The notes under the pieces: model-generated
Databases searched by the model: none
Told to the model about the DNA's origin: nothing
What the model saw: the letters and a program-made list of their open reading frames with translations, nothing else
In this document: positions 45,371-57,900 of the stretch, piece by piece
How the letters are laid out: each line of letters begins with the position of its first letter
Numbering within the stretch: the stretch's first letter is position 1
Program-made: the position numbers and the translations under genes
Assembly (NCBI GenBank): GCA_001972305.1
Contig: BDDD01000430.1
Location: forward strand, 310,001 to 374,000
Source of the DNA: Cephalotus follicularis
Taxonomy: Eukaryota; Streptophyta; Magnoliopsida; Oxalidales; Cephalotaceae
Length of the DNA: 64,000 nt
Direction: 5' to 3'

Positions 45371-46131
45371 TCAAAACTCACATTTGTTGAACTTGGCACA
45401 CAACTGATAGTCTTTCAGAATCTGCAATGCCAAGTGCAAATGTTCCCCATGTTCCTCCATACTCCAGGAATACACCAAGATATCATCAATAAAGACCACG
45501 ATGAACTGGTCAAGATATGGACTAAACACCCTGTTCATAAGACTCATGAATGCAGCAGGAACCACAAACTCATAGTGTCTATACCGTGATCTGAAGGCTG
45601 TCTTAGGAATATCTTCTGCTATAACCCTTAGCTGATGATATCCTGACCTTAAATCCAACTTGGAGAATACTGAAACACCCCTCAACTGGTCAAACAATTC
45701 CTCAATATACGATAATGGGTATTTGTTCTTAACTGTAACCCTGTTGAGCTGCCAATAATCAATGCACATCCGGAGGGACCCATCCTTTTTCTTAACAAAT
45801 AAGACAGGTGCTCCCCAAGGGAAACACTCGGCCTGATAAAACCTCTATCGAGAAACTCCTGCAACCGAACTTTTAACTTTTTCAACTCGGTAGGTGCCAT
45901 ACGATAAGGAGCCCTTGATATCGGTGCCATCCCTAGTAAGAGATCAATCACAAACTCTGTATCCCTCCCTGGAGGTAAGGATGTCAACTGATCCGGAAAC
46001 ACATCCGGATACTCACACACAACGGGGACATCCTCCAACCTTGGTACCCATCTCCTACTATCCATTACATGTGCCAGGTAGCCACTGCAACCCTGTCTTA
46101 TAAGCATGTCAGCATGAATGGCCGATATCAT
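45371..46131 (-). pseudogene. Reverse transcriptase of the chromovirus, frameshifted
   Basis: The N-terminal part (EYPDVFPDQLTSLPPGRDTE, ISRAPYRMAPTELKKLK) is in one frame to about 45690. The palm ([41 protein letters not shown]) is in another frame from 45769. The catalytic aspartates of FIDDIL remain. The join is a frameshift near 45780. The segment 45000-45370, up to RNase H, is further broken. Confidence 0.9.
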
Positions 46132-46378
46132 CTTAACTGACTGATGCTCTAAGGTCCCAATAAACTGGAACTGAGATTACCCTGGCATATTGAAGGTCAT
46201 GACCTTCCCATAACAATCCACTTAAGCATAGTGTGCCACTAACCAATCCATCCATAGGATTATATCCAATTCACCCATCGGCAACATTATTAGATATGCT
46301 AACAAAACACGGTCAGAGATCTCTATGACGCAAGACCTACACACCCATTAGGAATAAACAAGCTCTCCTACTAGGGCG

Positions 46379-47924
46379 CTAACCTCCATCACAAAAGGCA
46401 GGCTCGGGTCCTATATCAACATAACATATAAAATGCGATGCAATGTATGAATGGGATGAACCCGGATCTATAAGGGTTCGTGCCATATGCTGGGAGATAC
46501 AAATAGTACCTCCTATAACTGAAGCAGATCCTGATGTAGCTCTGTGATCCATAGCATACACCCTACCCTGCATCGTAGGTTTCAATCCCATAGGTTGTTT
46601 ACCAAGATTTCTTCTTGCCACATAAGGTGAACTGGTGCTAGGGAAACCCTGACACTGCTGTCTAAGACCACAGCCCTGGTTGACTCCCTGCACCAAGCCT
46701 GTCTCTAGGGCACTCCAGAGCCATGTGATCCGAAGCTCCACAAACCATACACTTACTAGCTTTCCACCAACAATCCTCAAATGTATGGTTAGCGTGCTGA
46801 AAATGTACGCACGGATCAAAAGAAGTCTGACTACCACCACTGAAAAGTTTAGAATATCCTCCTTATGAAAATGTCCTCCTATGCTCCCTCTGCCGGGAGC
46901 CATGTCCTCGACTCCTCTGCTGTGAACCCCTAAACTGTCCTCTCTGCCTTGAAAAATAGGGTGGACTCCCGACACTCTGAGGTGAGCCACCCTGACCTGG
47001 GCTACTATTCCCTGATCTCTGGGACTTGTTACTACTCCCAGAACTCCTCTCTAACTGCCAACTTAAGGAGGCGGGTCTACTACTCCTAGCCTGAATCCTC
47101 AAGTTACATAACTTATCAGATACAGACTCAAGCTCCTTGGCCCTGCTAGCCAACTCAGAGAAAGACCTCAACCGAAGCAGTACCAATCTCTATCTGATGT
47201 CGGGTCTAAGCTCGTCGAGAAACTTCTTAGCCTTCCTTGCCTCTGTGTTAACCATGTGGGGAGCAATCCTTGTCAATTCAATGAACTTGACCTCATATTG
47301 GGGCACAGTCATGCTGCCCTACACTAGACTGAGGAATTCAGCCTCCCTTTTGTCAACCTTTGTCTCGGGGAAGTACTTTTCATTAAACTCTGCAACAAAT
47401 AAGTCACAAGACCTCTCTATCCCTGATTCTTCCCAGAAGGATTCAACCATCCTCCACCAATTCTTTGCCTCATCCTGTAACATATAGGTAGCAAAAACAA
47501 TCTTCTGCAGGTCTGAACACTCCAAAAACCTGAAAATTTTATCTATCTGCATCAACTATCTCTCGGAGGTCATAACATCTGAATCTTCCATAAAAGTTGG
47601 AGGATTTAGCTTCAAGGATCTAGTCAAGGAATCCTCCCTGCGTGAAGCACGACTAGCTGCCCTCTCTGCTGCCTCTGAACGTTCATCTGCTCTATCATCT
47701 GCAACTTGATCTGATGCAGCCACTTGGCGTTGTAAGATTTCATTCATTATGACCATAGTAGCATACATTTCCCTCAAATGATCCACTGGCCCTTCTGGAG
47801 TGGGTGCAACATCTGGTACTATATTGCTTCCTTTTGGCTCCTCAACACCCCTACTAGCCCTGGTATGCCTACTTGGCTGGCTATCTCTGACTCTTCTAGC
47901 GATTCCTCTTCGACGACCTTCCAT
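46379..47924 (-). pseudogene. gag and protease of the chromovirus, broken
   Basis: The start MEGRRRGIARRVRD (47924) leads into RSLKLNPPTFMEDSD, a stop at about 47556, then the gag core (YMLQDEAKNWWRMVE, FVAEFNEKYFPE). A Ser/Gly/Gln-rich region at 47186-46863 is followed by a canonical zinc knuckle, CMVCGASDHMALEC (C-x2-C-x4-H-x4-C), near 46765-46720. The protease region reads ARTLIDPGSSHSYIASHF, where the usual D-S/T-G has Pro in the second position. Stops near 47319 and frame changes near 46900 and 46200 disable it. Confidence 0.85.
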
Positions 47925-48065
47925 ATCTACCTTGTATAAGATAAGGAGGTTAGATATTCAATTATCATAACCATAATTCCAAAACAATTGAAACAACCAA
48001 CAATCTTATTCATATCACTTAATTCCAATAACCAAGGATCCTATCCTGGTGTAGCCAACATAGCA

Positions 48066-48078
48066 TGGATCTGATACC
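48066..48078 (-). other. Primer-binding site of the chromovirus
   Basis: TGGTATCAGATCC on the minus strand, a few bases after the LTR end, complementary to the initiator Met-tRNA 3' end with a mismatch at its far end. Confidence 0.8.
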
Positions 48079-48085
48079 ACCAAGT

Positions 48086-51000
48086 TGTCACACCCCGAAC
48101 CACGGGGAGGACCCCACGGCCCGACACTTGACATACCATCCGAACAATCCATCTTTATACCTCATAGCATACCATCCAAATACGCTATAATTTAAAATTT
48201 TAATACATAATCATGCATGCAGAAACAACTATTCAAAACTTGCATAGATGAACCCAACATAATCAATAATACAACATACATAACTTAAACACTGTCATAG
48301 GCCGGCAGGTCAACACAACTGAATACAATATATTCTTATACAACAAGTCTTTTATACAATAAGGTAGATTTAGGAAACTGAATTGCAGCTAAACATCTTG
48401 CTCTGCAATCCATCCCGTCTCACGTCGAGGCGTCCTCAGCACTCGTCCCAAAAATGTTGTGCCCATTTCAAGAATGGGTCAGCCAAACATGGCTATGTAG
48501 GTAATACTATATGAAATTAAGTGAACATATATATATATATATATACAGGTACATGCATGGTATGTGAAATACATGAATGCCAATTGTGGACAACATTAGT
48601 ATATCAACCGTCCCTAAGCAATGGTCTACTTAACGAGTCCTAATCACATAAAAACCCCTAGGTCTACAGACACTCCATAATTCAATCCATAACCATGCTT
48701 GGGTACAAACAATCCATAAAGTATGAGTACTACTCTGCCCCTCCGGCCAGAGATAGTACTGCCATCGACTATCTACCTTTTCGGGGTCGTAGCCGTGTAG
48801 GATTGAGATAACACTGACCACATCAATTCTAGTCCTCAAATTGTCCTAGCCCATAATACTAGTCCTCAATGGTCCTAGCCTGTAACCGTAATGCTAGTCC
48901 TCAATGGTCCTAGCTCGTAACTGACACGCCCGAACCCAGCCCAGCTGGAATCTGTCGCGCCCACTACGAGGTCAAGCCTCCCATCAGAGACTCACCTCGT
49001 AGGTTCAGTAGATCATAGTGTAAGAAATACATTTTCAAACAGTAAGAAATTTCTTCAAAACAGAAAGTTTTCTTGAAAAACTTGAAAATAATTCTAACTC
49101 TTAAATTTTTACGAAAATCGGGCATGTAATATCCGTTTATCAGACTATGCCCCCTGTAAAGAAAAACATAATTTATAAATGGGCTCAACCCTCAGCACAC
49201 AACACTCTTGTAGGAGGAATTTCATAATATATATCAAAACAAAACAATACTAGGGCTCCGCCCATCTCATCAGAAACCGAAAACTATTTATTGGACTCTG
49301 TCTGTCAACGGAATAAAATTTTAAATATAAACAATACAGAAAACAACTAAACTCATTAAACATTTAAAACAGTTTATAAAGTGGGCTCAACCCTTCTGAA
49401 CGAAACCAAAACATTTATATAAAACATAAATGATGTAGAATTTAAAATGTTGATGTTGTGATGGTATGTATATGTTGACTCTGGTAAGCATGCCCTTGTG
49501 GTCTCACCTCAGCAGACAGACAGACTCCAGCTGGCAGAGCTCAGCAAACTAACCTTTCAGAACTAAAAACAAAAACAGAGGAGGGGGTTAGTCCACAGGA
49601 CTAGTGAGATGGAACAAAAAGACTCCACAGAGTTTTGCTCGCATATAAATATCTTTGAAGAAAAGATATAACAAAACAGTAAAACAACTAAAACAGTGTT
49701 TCAGAAACAGAATTAAAATACATAATCTGATTTATAAAACAGATATTTCAAGAAATCAGCAGAAAAACCAGATCAGAAAATTAGATCACTTCTTTCAAAC
49801 AGATTTAAAACATCAGAAATTCAGTTATATGTAGTATTTAACAGAGTTTTACAACAGAATAAATATATAAAGATGCAGTGGGTCTACTAGGTAAGGTTGA
49901 CGCCTGGACACCATCGGGCCGAACGTCCAATAGAAATAGTGACAATGATACCGTCATATCAAAGCATCAGAACAGAAAGTCATACACGTACAGACAGTGC
50001 CTCTCATGGGCATCAGATAAGTAACTGATACAATACCGAGATCACCATGCATCTAAACATATTTAACGGATTTCAGAATACAGAATATCCAATTCCTCAA
50101 AACAGACTTTAAACAGATACAGAAATTATCAGAGTCATCAAAAAATATTCAAAACAGATTTAAACAGATACATAATTCATTTTCTTATCAAATACAGATA
50201 TAACCGAAAACAACGTCATACTATGACTATCATCATGCGAGCATTTGAAAACATTAAAAGAAAGTTTCAGACATTAAAACTTAAACATCTTTTAGAAACA
50301 TAGTAGATCAAAATTCATTCAAATACGGAAATAAATCAGTGAAAACGTTCAAACCATTTAAAGGAAATTCAGAATAAAAAGGTTAAAGAAAGGCGTTCCA
50401 CTCACAGAACAAACGAGCAAGTCACACGACTGGTCGCCTCCATGGTCGACCTCAACAACAGGATTCTCTGCCAACAGACAGACAGACAATAGACTATCAG
50501 ACTCAAACACGTACTAAGACGTGAAATGAGTTATGCAATGAAATGCGTGCAGATGTCAGAGAACTAAAATCGATCAATACGGTTGACAGATTCAGAAGTC
50601 TAATTATTAAAAACATATTTTAAACCTTCAATTTAAACACCCTTTCGAAAATCATTAAAGTAAGTCCAAGTGGTCGTTCAGGTTATCCAATTTCGAGTCA
50701 ATTACACAATTTAAGCTCATTATATAACAGAAATAGATACATAAATACAGAATTCAACGAAAAACAGAACTAACGGAGAAAAGTTCAAATTTTACCGAAA
50801 TTGGATGGAATGGAGTACAGAGCTAGAAATCTCGGAGCAGAATCGAAATGGATCACCTACGTGGAAAACGAAATCAGAAAGTTGTCCGGCACGGTTGCCA
50901 ATGGTGAGGTGGGGTGCGGCGTGCTCGGGAGGTCGCTGAGGTTCCGTCGGTGGTCTCGTCGGTGCCATAACGGCAGTGACACCGGCGGCAAAGGTAGAAA

Positions 51001-53088
51001 ATGGAGAGAGAAACGGAGAGAGGAGAGAGAAACCAGGGGAGAGAGAGAAAAGCCAAAAAATTAAAGAGAGGGGGAAAGAGAAAACTCAATATTTATATAT
51101 GCCCAACCATAACGGACTGGATTTATGTCCAGAATTTAACCGATACGGACAGAAATTGGATGTTTAGGACATACCACTTGGCTTATTTTCTGAATTCAGT
51201 AGTAATTTCAATAAAACATCATTTAATTTAAAGCACAGAAACATTTATTTGTTATACAGATAAACCGTCGGAATAAAACCACACTGGTAAAATCTTATTA
51301 ATGTCGTGCTGCATATGTCATGAATGCCAGAAAGACAGACTAACAGACAAACAGGATGCCATATAGGCTCCACAGACATAGACCACTGGGACACGGATGT
51401 CACAATAACCGTATTTCCATTGGTCCATCCACAATGGGTGTCCCTCGTAGGTCCACCCCTAAAGTGGTGTCCCATACCCTCCAGTAATGTGGTCTAACAC
51501 CCATAATCTTCATGACTGAAATGAAGATTATGAATGAGTTATCTTGTTAGGTCTCAAACAATAAAAAACCATCAACCATAACCATACCATAGTCGTAACC
51601 ATGTAATACCCGTAACCCATAACCATATATCCATTTAAAGGATAGGGATATAACCATAAAGGATCGTGTGGGATCTATCCGTCAAAACCATTTGCAAAAC
51701 CATTTTCTATATCTGTTTTCCATAACCATTTCTTGGTCCCTATCGGAGTTATTGAAACAATGGAGAGGAAGTCTAATTAGGATATTCGCGTCCAAACATC
51801 CCAATTGAAATAACATAACCATTTATTAAAAACCTTTTTAGAAATCTATTTGAAGATCGATTTTTGAAGATCATTTGGTTTAAAGAAGGGTTCACAAAGG
51901 CTACAGGCCTTAGAGAGGCTTCTTACGGAACCCATTGAAGATAAAAGCATTTGGGATTGAAAAAGGGTTGAAAACAGTGCGTTCCGTAGAAAACAGGGCA
52001 CTAAGCATCAACCCTTTGCCACAAAGAGCCGACGATTTACAGGGTTAAAGCGGCAACATTTGAGCAAGGCGTCAACAGTTAGATGCAGCTAAAGGGTCGA
52101 CGGTTTTATGCAAGGCGTTGATGGTTTCATGCAAGGCGTCGACGGTTAAGGCGTTACACCTTAAGCGCCGACCATTGAGTGAAGCGTTGACCTTTTAATC
52201 AACACATAAAGCGTCGACTGTTGCCTTAAGCGTCGACAATCTACGTATTAGATGAAGCGTCGTCGGTTTGAGCAAAGCGTTGATAGTTTTGGATCGCATC
52301 CAAAAGCGTCGACTGATTACTTGATAGCGTCGACCATTTACTCACAAAGCGTCGACGCTTTTGGCCAAAGCGTTGACGGTTGGGCAGTAACAGAGAGTTC
52401 GTCAAACATTCGAAAACCAGTTTAAAATCCACTTTAAATCCAGTTAAACCGTGTAAAACTCGATCCAATGGAAGTTAGAAGCCCCCTTATGGTCGATTAC
52501 AACTTTAAACACTTTTAAAACCCCAATATCCATGTCCGTAACCCATAATCGAGAGAGAGAAGAGAATAGGCTTATAAACCTAAAACTCTCAATTCTCTCT
52601 CTGATTTCCCTTTAAAGCCATAATCAATCATAACAATCACCCTAACTCATCCATCTAAACTATATCCATCAATCTATAACCATATAAACATGCAGTACAA
52701 TCAAAATGCATGTATTCAAAGCATATATGTAGAACCTACCTCAATTTCGTTGAGAATGAAGAAAAAGCTAATTGGCTGCTTGAATCCTTATTCTGCTTCT
52801 CCCTTCTAGTTCTACACTCTGCCACGAACCCAAAGATTCCTTCCTTACTCTATTCCGTCCACACACTCTCTCTAACTCACACTCTCTCTAGAAATGGAAA
52901 GAGAAATGAAAATGAGAATAGAAAGAGTTAACTCGTCTAAATATAGACTCCTTTAGGCGAAAACTTGGAAACATACCCTAGATTCGGTTGAACCCCCATA
53001 ACCCATAAAAAGACATAAAAGTGAAAAACACTATAATATATATACAATCCATACCATCCATACATATAGTACCGTACACTATCATATA
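48086..53088 (-). repeat. Right (5') LTR of the chromovirus, interrupted and truncated
   Basis: It starts TGTCACACCCCGAACC. The part before 48922 and the part after 51404 match the left LTR. The match ends at ATCATATA (about 53088), where the left LTR goes on for about 38 bp more to TTACA. hAT coding sequence follows at once, so a deletion removed the LTR end. An AT microsatellite lies near 48528-48545, and a GTCGAC motif cluster at 52030-52390. Confidence 0.85.
48922..51404 (-). mobile_element. Solo-LTR-like insertion, family X, copy B
   Basis: TGACACGCCCGAACCC...GGATGTCACA, 2483 bp. Homologous to copy A (12810-15680) including the ends, the GGGCTCAGCCC-like interior, the GTCACACGACTGGTCGCC segment and the final ACCACTTGGCTTA region. 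Flanks GTAAC and ATAAC match at four of five bases. Together with continuation of the host LTR on either side (CTCGTAAC...CCGTATTTCC against CGTAACCGTTTTTC at about 41540) this fits a 5-bp target duplication. No coding domains, primer site or polypurine tract inside. Confidence 0.75.
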
Positions 53089-53285
53089 GTTACTTGCTCA
53101 TAGCTCTGGTCTCAATAGTTACTTCAGAGACCGCTTTCTCTGTCCGTGGAAGAGTTCTTGACTACAAGCGCAGTAACTTGACATCGCAATCACTGGAATT
53201 ATGTGTTTATTTGAAGGACTGGATTTCCCAAGAAGCTCGGACAACCGCCTTCTCCGACGAAGACACTCCTAGCGATGAAAAGTGA
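53089..53285 (+). pseudogene. hAT transposase, C-terminal dimerisation end
   Basis: The frame reads LVSIVTSETAFSVRGRVLD, then LELCVYLKDWI. This is the signature of the hAT C-terminal dimerisation domain (usual form ...SVASESAFSxxGRVL...). It ends at a stop at 53285. Together with the BED part at 40054-40460 it forms the two ends of one transposase gene on the plus strand. The middle is missing and the chromovirus lies between. Confidence 0.85.
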
Positions 53286-54998
53286 AGCGAAATGGAATTG
53301 TATGTTAGTTAACTGTGTAACTCCTGTCCCACATGAGTAAAACTTTGAACGGCTAAATAATTTGAACTTATAAACTCTTGGTTCGCATGAGTATAAACTG
53401 TGAACAGTAAAATTACATCATTCACTTATTGACTACTCAATTAAAACTATAGAATTGTTTTATTTTCTACGATTTATATTAGAAACTCATAATTGTGTTA
53501 TCGTTTCTAGCTTTATTTAATTTTTGGTCCATGCGAATGGTAGATCGGATCAAAATTTTGAATCGCACTGCCTAAGGCCTTGAAACGCACAGCACCGTCA
53601 CCGCATTGCACCAAATTCAAATTCTGCTTTGCTTTGCCCAGCCTGACTTGCTTAGGTCCGGTTCAAAATTAGGTCAGGCCTAGCTGTAGCGCGGGTTGAA
53701 CCGGTCCAGGTTCAGGCCCGGATCAGGCCGACTTGCGCTCGTGTTTACATATACATTTATTCTTTAGTGATAGTGGGCCTCACAATTCATTTATTTATCT
53801 CTCTATTCATTATCCTTTTGTACATATAATATATTTTTATTGGATCATCTCACTCATAAACATTTTGATGTAATGAGATGTTTTTACTAAAAATTTTCTT
53901 AAATATTATTATATTCTAACTTTTTTTCTTACTTACTGACTGACGTTGCGATTGATATAAATCAAATGAGTTTGTTATTATAATAAATAAAAAAAAATAA
54001 GTTACACAAACAAATCATTTAAATATAATAATATTTTGTTTTTGCATAAGAGTTTACTTACAGACATCAATATTCATTTTGCATCAACAAAACATAGTTG
54101 TGTTCAAAATCATCCTCGTTGATCATCATGATTGTCGTTCATATAGTCAGTCGAGTGCCACAGTGTCAAGTCTTTAGTATTAGTGCAAAATCATCTCTTT
54201 TTGTTAATTTAATTTTCAATGTATTCAATATATAAATCGTTTTAACGTTATTAGTAATATATGACTATCAATAATATATGATATGTTACTTAACAAATAA
54301 CATGAAAAAATTTGATGTAATTGTTATTCTTTTTACTAATTAGATAACATATCATATGTTATATATAGTCGTATACTGTAAATAATATTTTTCATATACT
54401 AATCTCATAATATATACAAATTAAACACATGCACATATATAATTAACCCAAAACAAAAAAAAAGTAGTAAGCATACAAAGCAATAGTAAAAATCGTTTTC
54501 AGTACATAACTTGTAATATATACAAATTAAACACATGTACATACATAGTCATGTAATAAAAAGAAGTAGGTTATGTGAAGAGACATATAGCCGTGGATGC
54601 AAAGCAGCTACAAGTTAGAAGCAAAGAAATTTATATGTAAACTTGACACATATCACCTTTCACACAAAGCAACCTTAGATACCCTTAATATGTAGAATAT
54701 TATTTTACAAAGGTAGGTGGGGTCAATATTTACCGAAAATCTGCCAAGGATAGGGACCACATAAACATTGGACAAGGATAGTGTCCAGCCGCTGGTTTTA
54801 AGCTTCGTTTTGCTACGCAGTAAGAAACAGAAACTATCACATGCAAAAAAAGAAACAAAAACTTGGCTAGGAACAAGAAACTGCTGTATTTTTTTTGTAT
54901 GCCTCCCGCTCTTTGGTCATTACATTACATCTCCCCTGATATTTACACCACCTGATACACCAAGAAATATCATTCTAACTAGACCCCATCAGTTTTGA
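53286..54998. other. hAT 3' non-coding remains, then AT-rich intergenic and PHL 3' flank
   Basis: 53286-53740 probably belongs to the hAT element (GGTTGAACCGGTCCAGG, GGCCCGGATCAGGCC near its end). 53750-54770 is very AT-rich with no gene. ACACATGTACATA/ACACATGCACATA phrases repeat near 54428 and 54530. The last 200 bp is the 3' flank of the minus-strand PHL-like gene. Confidence 0.5.
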
Positions 54999-57900
54999 CT
55001 AGCAGTTTTTTGCAAAATTAGGAGTATCCCTCGAGGGAGTATCCCTCGAGGGGCTTGCATTGCTGCTGACTGCGGACCCATGAGCCCGCCAACTCAGTCC
55101 CGAGCATTCAGGATCCACCAATGTATCCCCATTGTTTATAGGCCATAATGCTGACACGCTCAGTTGCTGTGAACTCAATTCAGGCTGTTGATCAAGTTGA
55201 TGTGCGCTAACTTGCCACAGAGGAGAGCCCACGAGCTCACTTAACCTGGCCGATTCTTGGGGCTGAAGCAGTAATCTCATTTCCTGCTGTGGTGGCAGCA
55301 TTTGTAGCTGATGGGGCATCTGGGGGTGTGACTGCTGATGGTTGCTCAAGAGATGTGCCATGTCTGGAACAGTTGTGTACGTTGGCACTACACCAGCATT
55401 TTTTTGGAATGAATATCCACCAGGGAAGGCCCTTCCTTGACCTTCTGTCATCCTCAACCTTGCCAAATATTCAGCTGGATGATCAGATGTCACGCCCATA
55501 AACTGGTTACTGTTGTTTAAACTTGGTGTGTAGCTGCCAAAATTGTTGAAGTGGCCAACACTGCCAATCCAAGGAAGTTGTCCTCCCATGGGTGCTGTCA
55601 TGGGGCCTATGCCCATCGCGTTACCTGGCAAACCAAGATTAAAATTTCCATGCGCCTGGATTCCACTACCCAGTCCACCCATAGTTGCATCCAAACCTTC
55701 TGCCATTGTTTTCCTCTTTAAAAATTGCTCTCGTTGTACCTCTCTTTGAATCATCTGAAACTGTAAATGAGCATGTTTGTTCAGAATTTGCTGCCGGTGT
55801 GGTTGTGCAGGGTTGACATCTGCAGTGATGTCAAGCTGTGAATTGTACAAATCACTGGCAGGGAGCTGTAGAGTTGGCTGAAAGTTTCCAGGGGGTAGCA
55901 AATGGCCCCCAGAGAGAAAATTCTGCAAGGCTAATTGTCTGAGATTAAAAGAAGACATGCTACCAGTCAGGGGAATGGGAATGGGAAGGGGAAGGGGAAG
56001 GGGAAGCGAAGTAGATAATTCTGGAAGTAAAATTGAGGAGAGCAGCTCAGGTGTTCCAGCTGCTGAAGTTCCACTACCAATAACAGTAGGATGCCGACTG
56101 CTTGAGCTACCACTAGCATTGAGAGGAATATGTTCTATATGATCGCTAGCTATTACATATCCATCCCGCACCATCTATATAAGAAGAAAGTCACATAATG
56201 CAGTTTTTTTATTAAAAAAAAATTTTGAGGCACTTTCACAAGATTTTTCATTGCTATATATATGCCTACCAATGAAGCAAACTGAGCAGCAAACAGGTCT
56301 TCAGAGCACTGAAAAGTACATATGCAGAATAGTCAGAACAATCAACCCAATCAAATGATCAAGTATATAAGCTGCATTAGATACCACAGAAATGTAAACA
56401 CCACCAGGAGAGTCTCATAATATGAAATGCGACACAAAAAAAGATAATTCATTCTACATCAAATTGACAGTAATGCAATGATTCATGAAAATTTGGCATG
56501 CCAATCAGCAACAAAGAGATATTTGTCTCAGCAACAAAGAGATATTTGTCTCATACCGTGGAAATACTATTAGCAATTAAAGTTAACAGTCTTCATAATG
56601 CATGCATCATTGGAACTCATTTACAATTCATAATACTGTCATTGCTACGTATGACTTAACAGATGCAACTGAAACCCAAAATGACAATATTGTTGAATGA
56701 GATTAATGGAAACTGAGGAGTTCTATAGGTGCAGATATCTATCATGACAAAAAGAAGTCAATAGATAGGTCATTCCAGAATTTTTTATAAATAAAACTGG
56801 GGCTGGAATGTTTGAAAAAGTTGCCTATTGAATAATTAAGTCATTTGTTATCCAGTACATATGTAAAACAATAAAGTAGGCCTTTAATACCACAAGAAGA
56901 AGATGTACGTATCAGTGAAGAATTTGCAAATTTATAGCTAAACAAAAGTCTTCAGGGAAAAAATATCAAAATGGCAGTCATTTCACAGAAGAGAAACTTT
57001 CAGTCATTGGGCAGAGAACACACACTGCCAGGAAGTGGAAAAGCAATGGAATCAAGCTCTTCTAAATTTTTATAAAGCACTCTTGCGTCCACAATGCCCT
57101 CATCAAGCTTCTCCGCAATCACCAGTTTGATTTGTCCCTCACTACCAACCATGGGATTATCATTTCCTGAGATAAACAATTACCAGCAAGGATTAATAGC
57201 ACAAACAAGGAAAAAAAAATACACAAACAAGGGGAAAAAAAAGTAGAACAATAATTACAACAACAACAAAAATTCTAACGGGCAAAAGAAATGCCAAACA
57301 TTGATATTTCCTTGCCTCTATTGACATGAGATGGATGCACAAATGTCATTGTCCTTGTCTTATAGAGATTAAGCTTCCTGTCGACATAGCATTGTGACAG
57401 ATATGTCCCATCTGTAGCATTTTCCAATTTTCCGTTCTTGGCAGAATTCCAAAGTTGGCAAGCAATCAATTGTGTGGTTCCGAAAAGTTGATTCCCAGGT
57501 AAAATTTGGTCAGCTCTGCACTTTTTATTGTTCAGTCCATACCTGAATGCATAAAAAGGGAATGAAACTCGTCGTAATCCTGCAAAATTATAGAAAGGAA
57601 ACTCTGGCACCAGATATGACTTAATCATGATCATACCTTTCAGTCACCGCCTGAATCTTCAAAAACCTTTCAAGCAGGGGGTCGCCTTTAACTTTTGAAG
57701 AGATGGGTAAAGGAAGAATCCCCAATGGAAGCCTACTTGACTTCGCCACAATTATTTTGCTGCTGTCAGCCAGTGAATTAACTGTTTTCATACTTGAGCA
57801 TTGAGAATGATTATTCTTTTTCTGTTTTGCAGGTAGAGACACCTGTCTTGGCAAAGACTCATTGAGACGACTTCTTACACCACCCGCAGCCTGAGGATAA

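Larger units (their letters stand above)
40753..53088 (-). mobile_element. Chromodomain-type Ty3/gypsy element (Tekay/Del-like) inserted in a hAT element
   Basis: LTRs 40753-43204 (2452 bp) and 48086-53088. The right LTR carries a 2.5 kb nested insertion and has lost about its last 38 bp. Sense on the minus strand. The primer-binding site TGGTATCAGATCC (48078-48066) follows the right LTR, and the polypurine tract TAAGGAGGGGAGGG (43218-43205) precedes the left LTR. Gag, protease, reverse transcriptase, RNase H, integrase and a C-terminal chromodomain-like tail are present in that order but broken by stops and frame changes. Long LTRs, an initiator-Met primer site and the chromodomain fit the Tekay/Del clade. 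No target duplication can be read because the right end is truncated. Confidence 0.9.

Noticed and set aside
55289-56142. Plus-strand frames of 60-70 codons
   Set aside because: They are antisense to the large last exon of the PHL-like gene.
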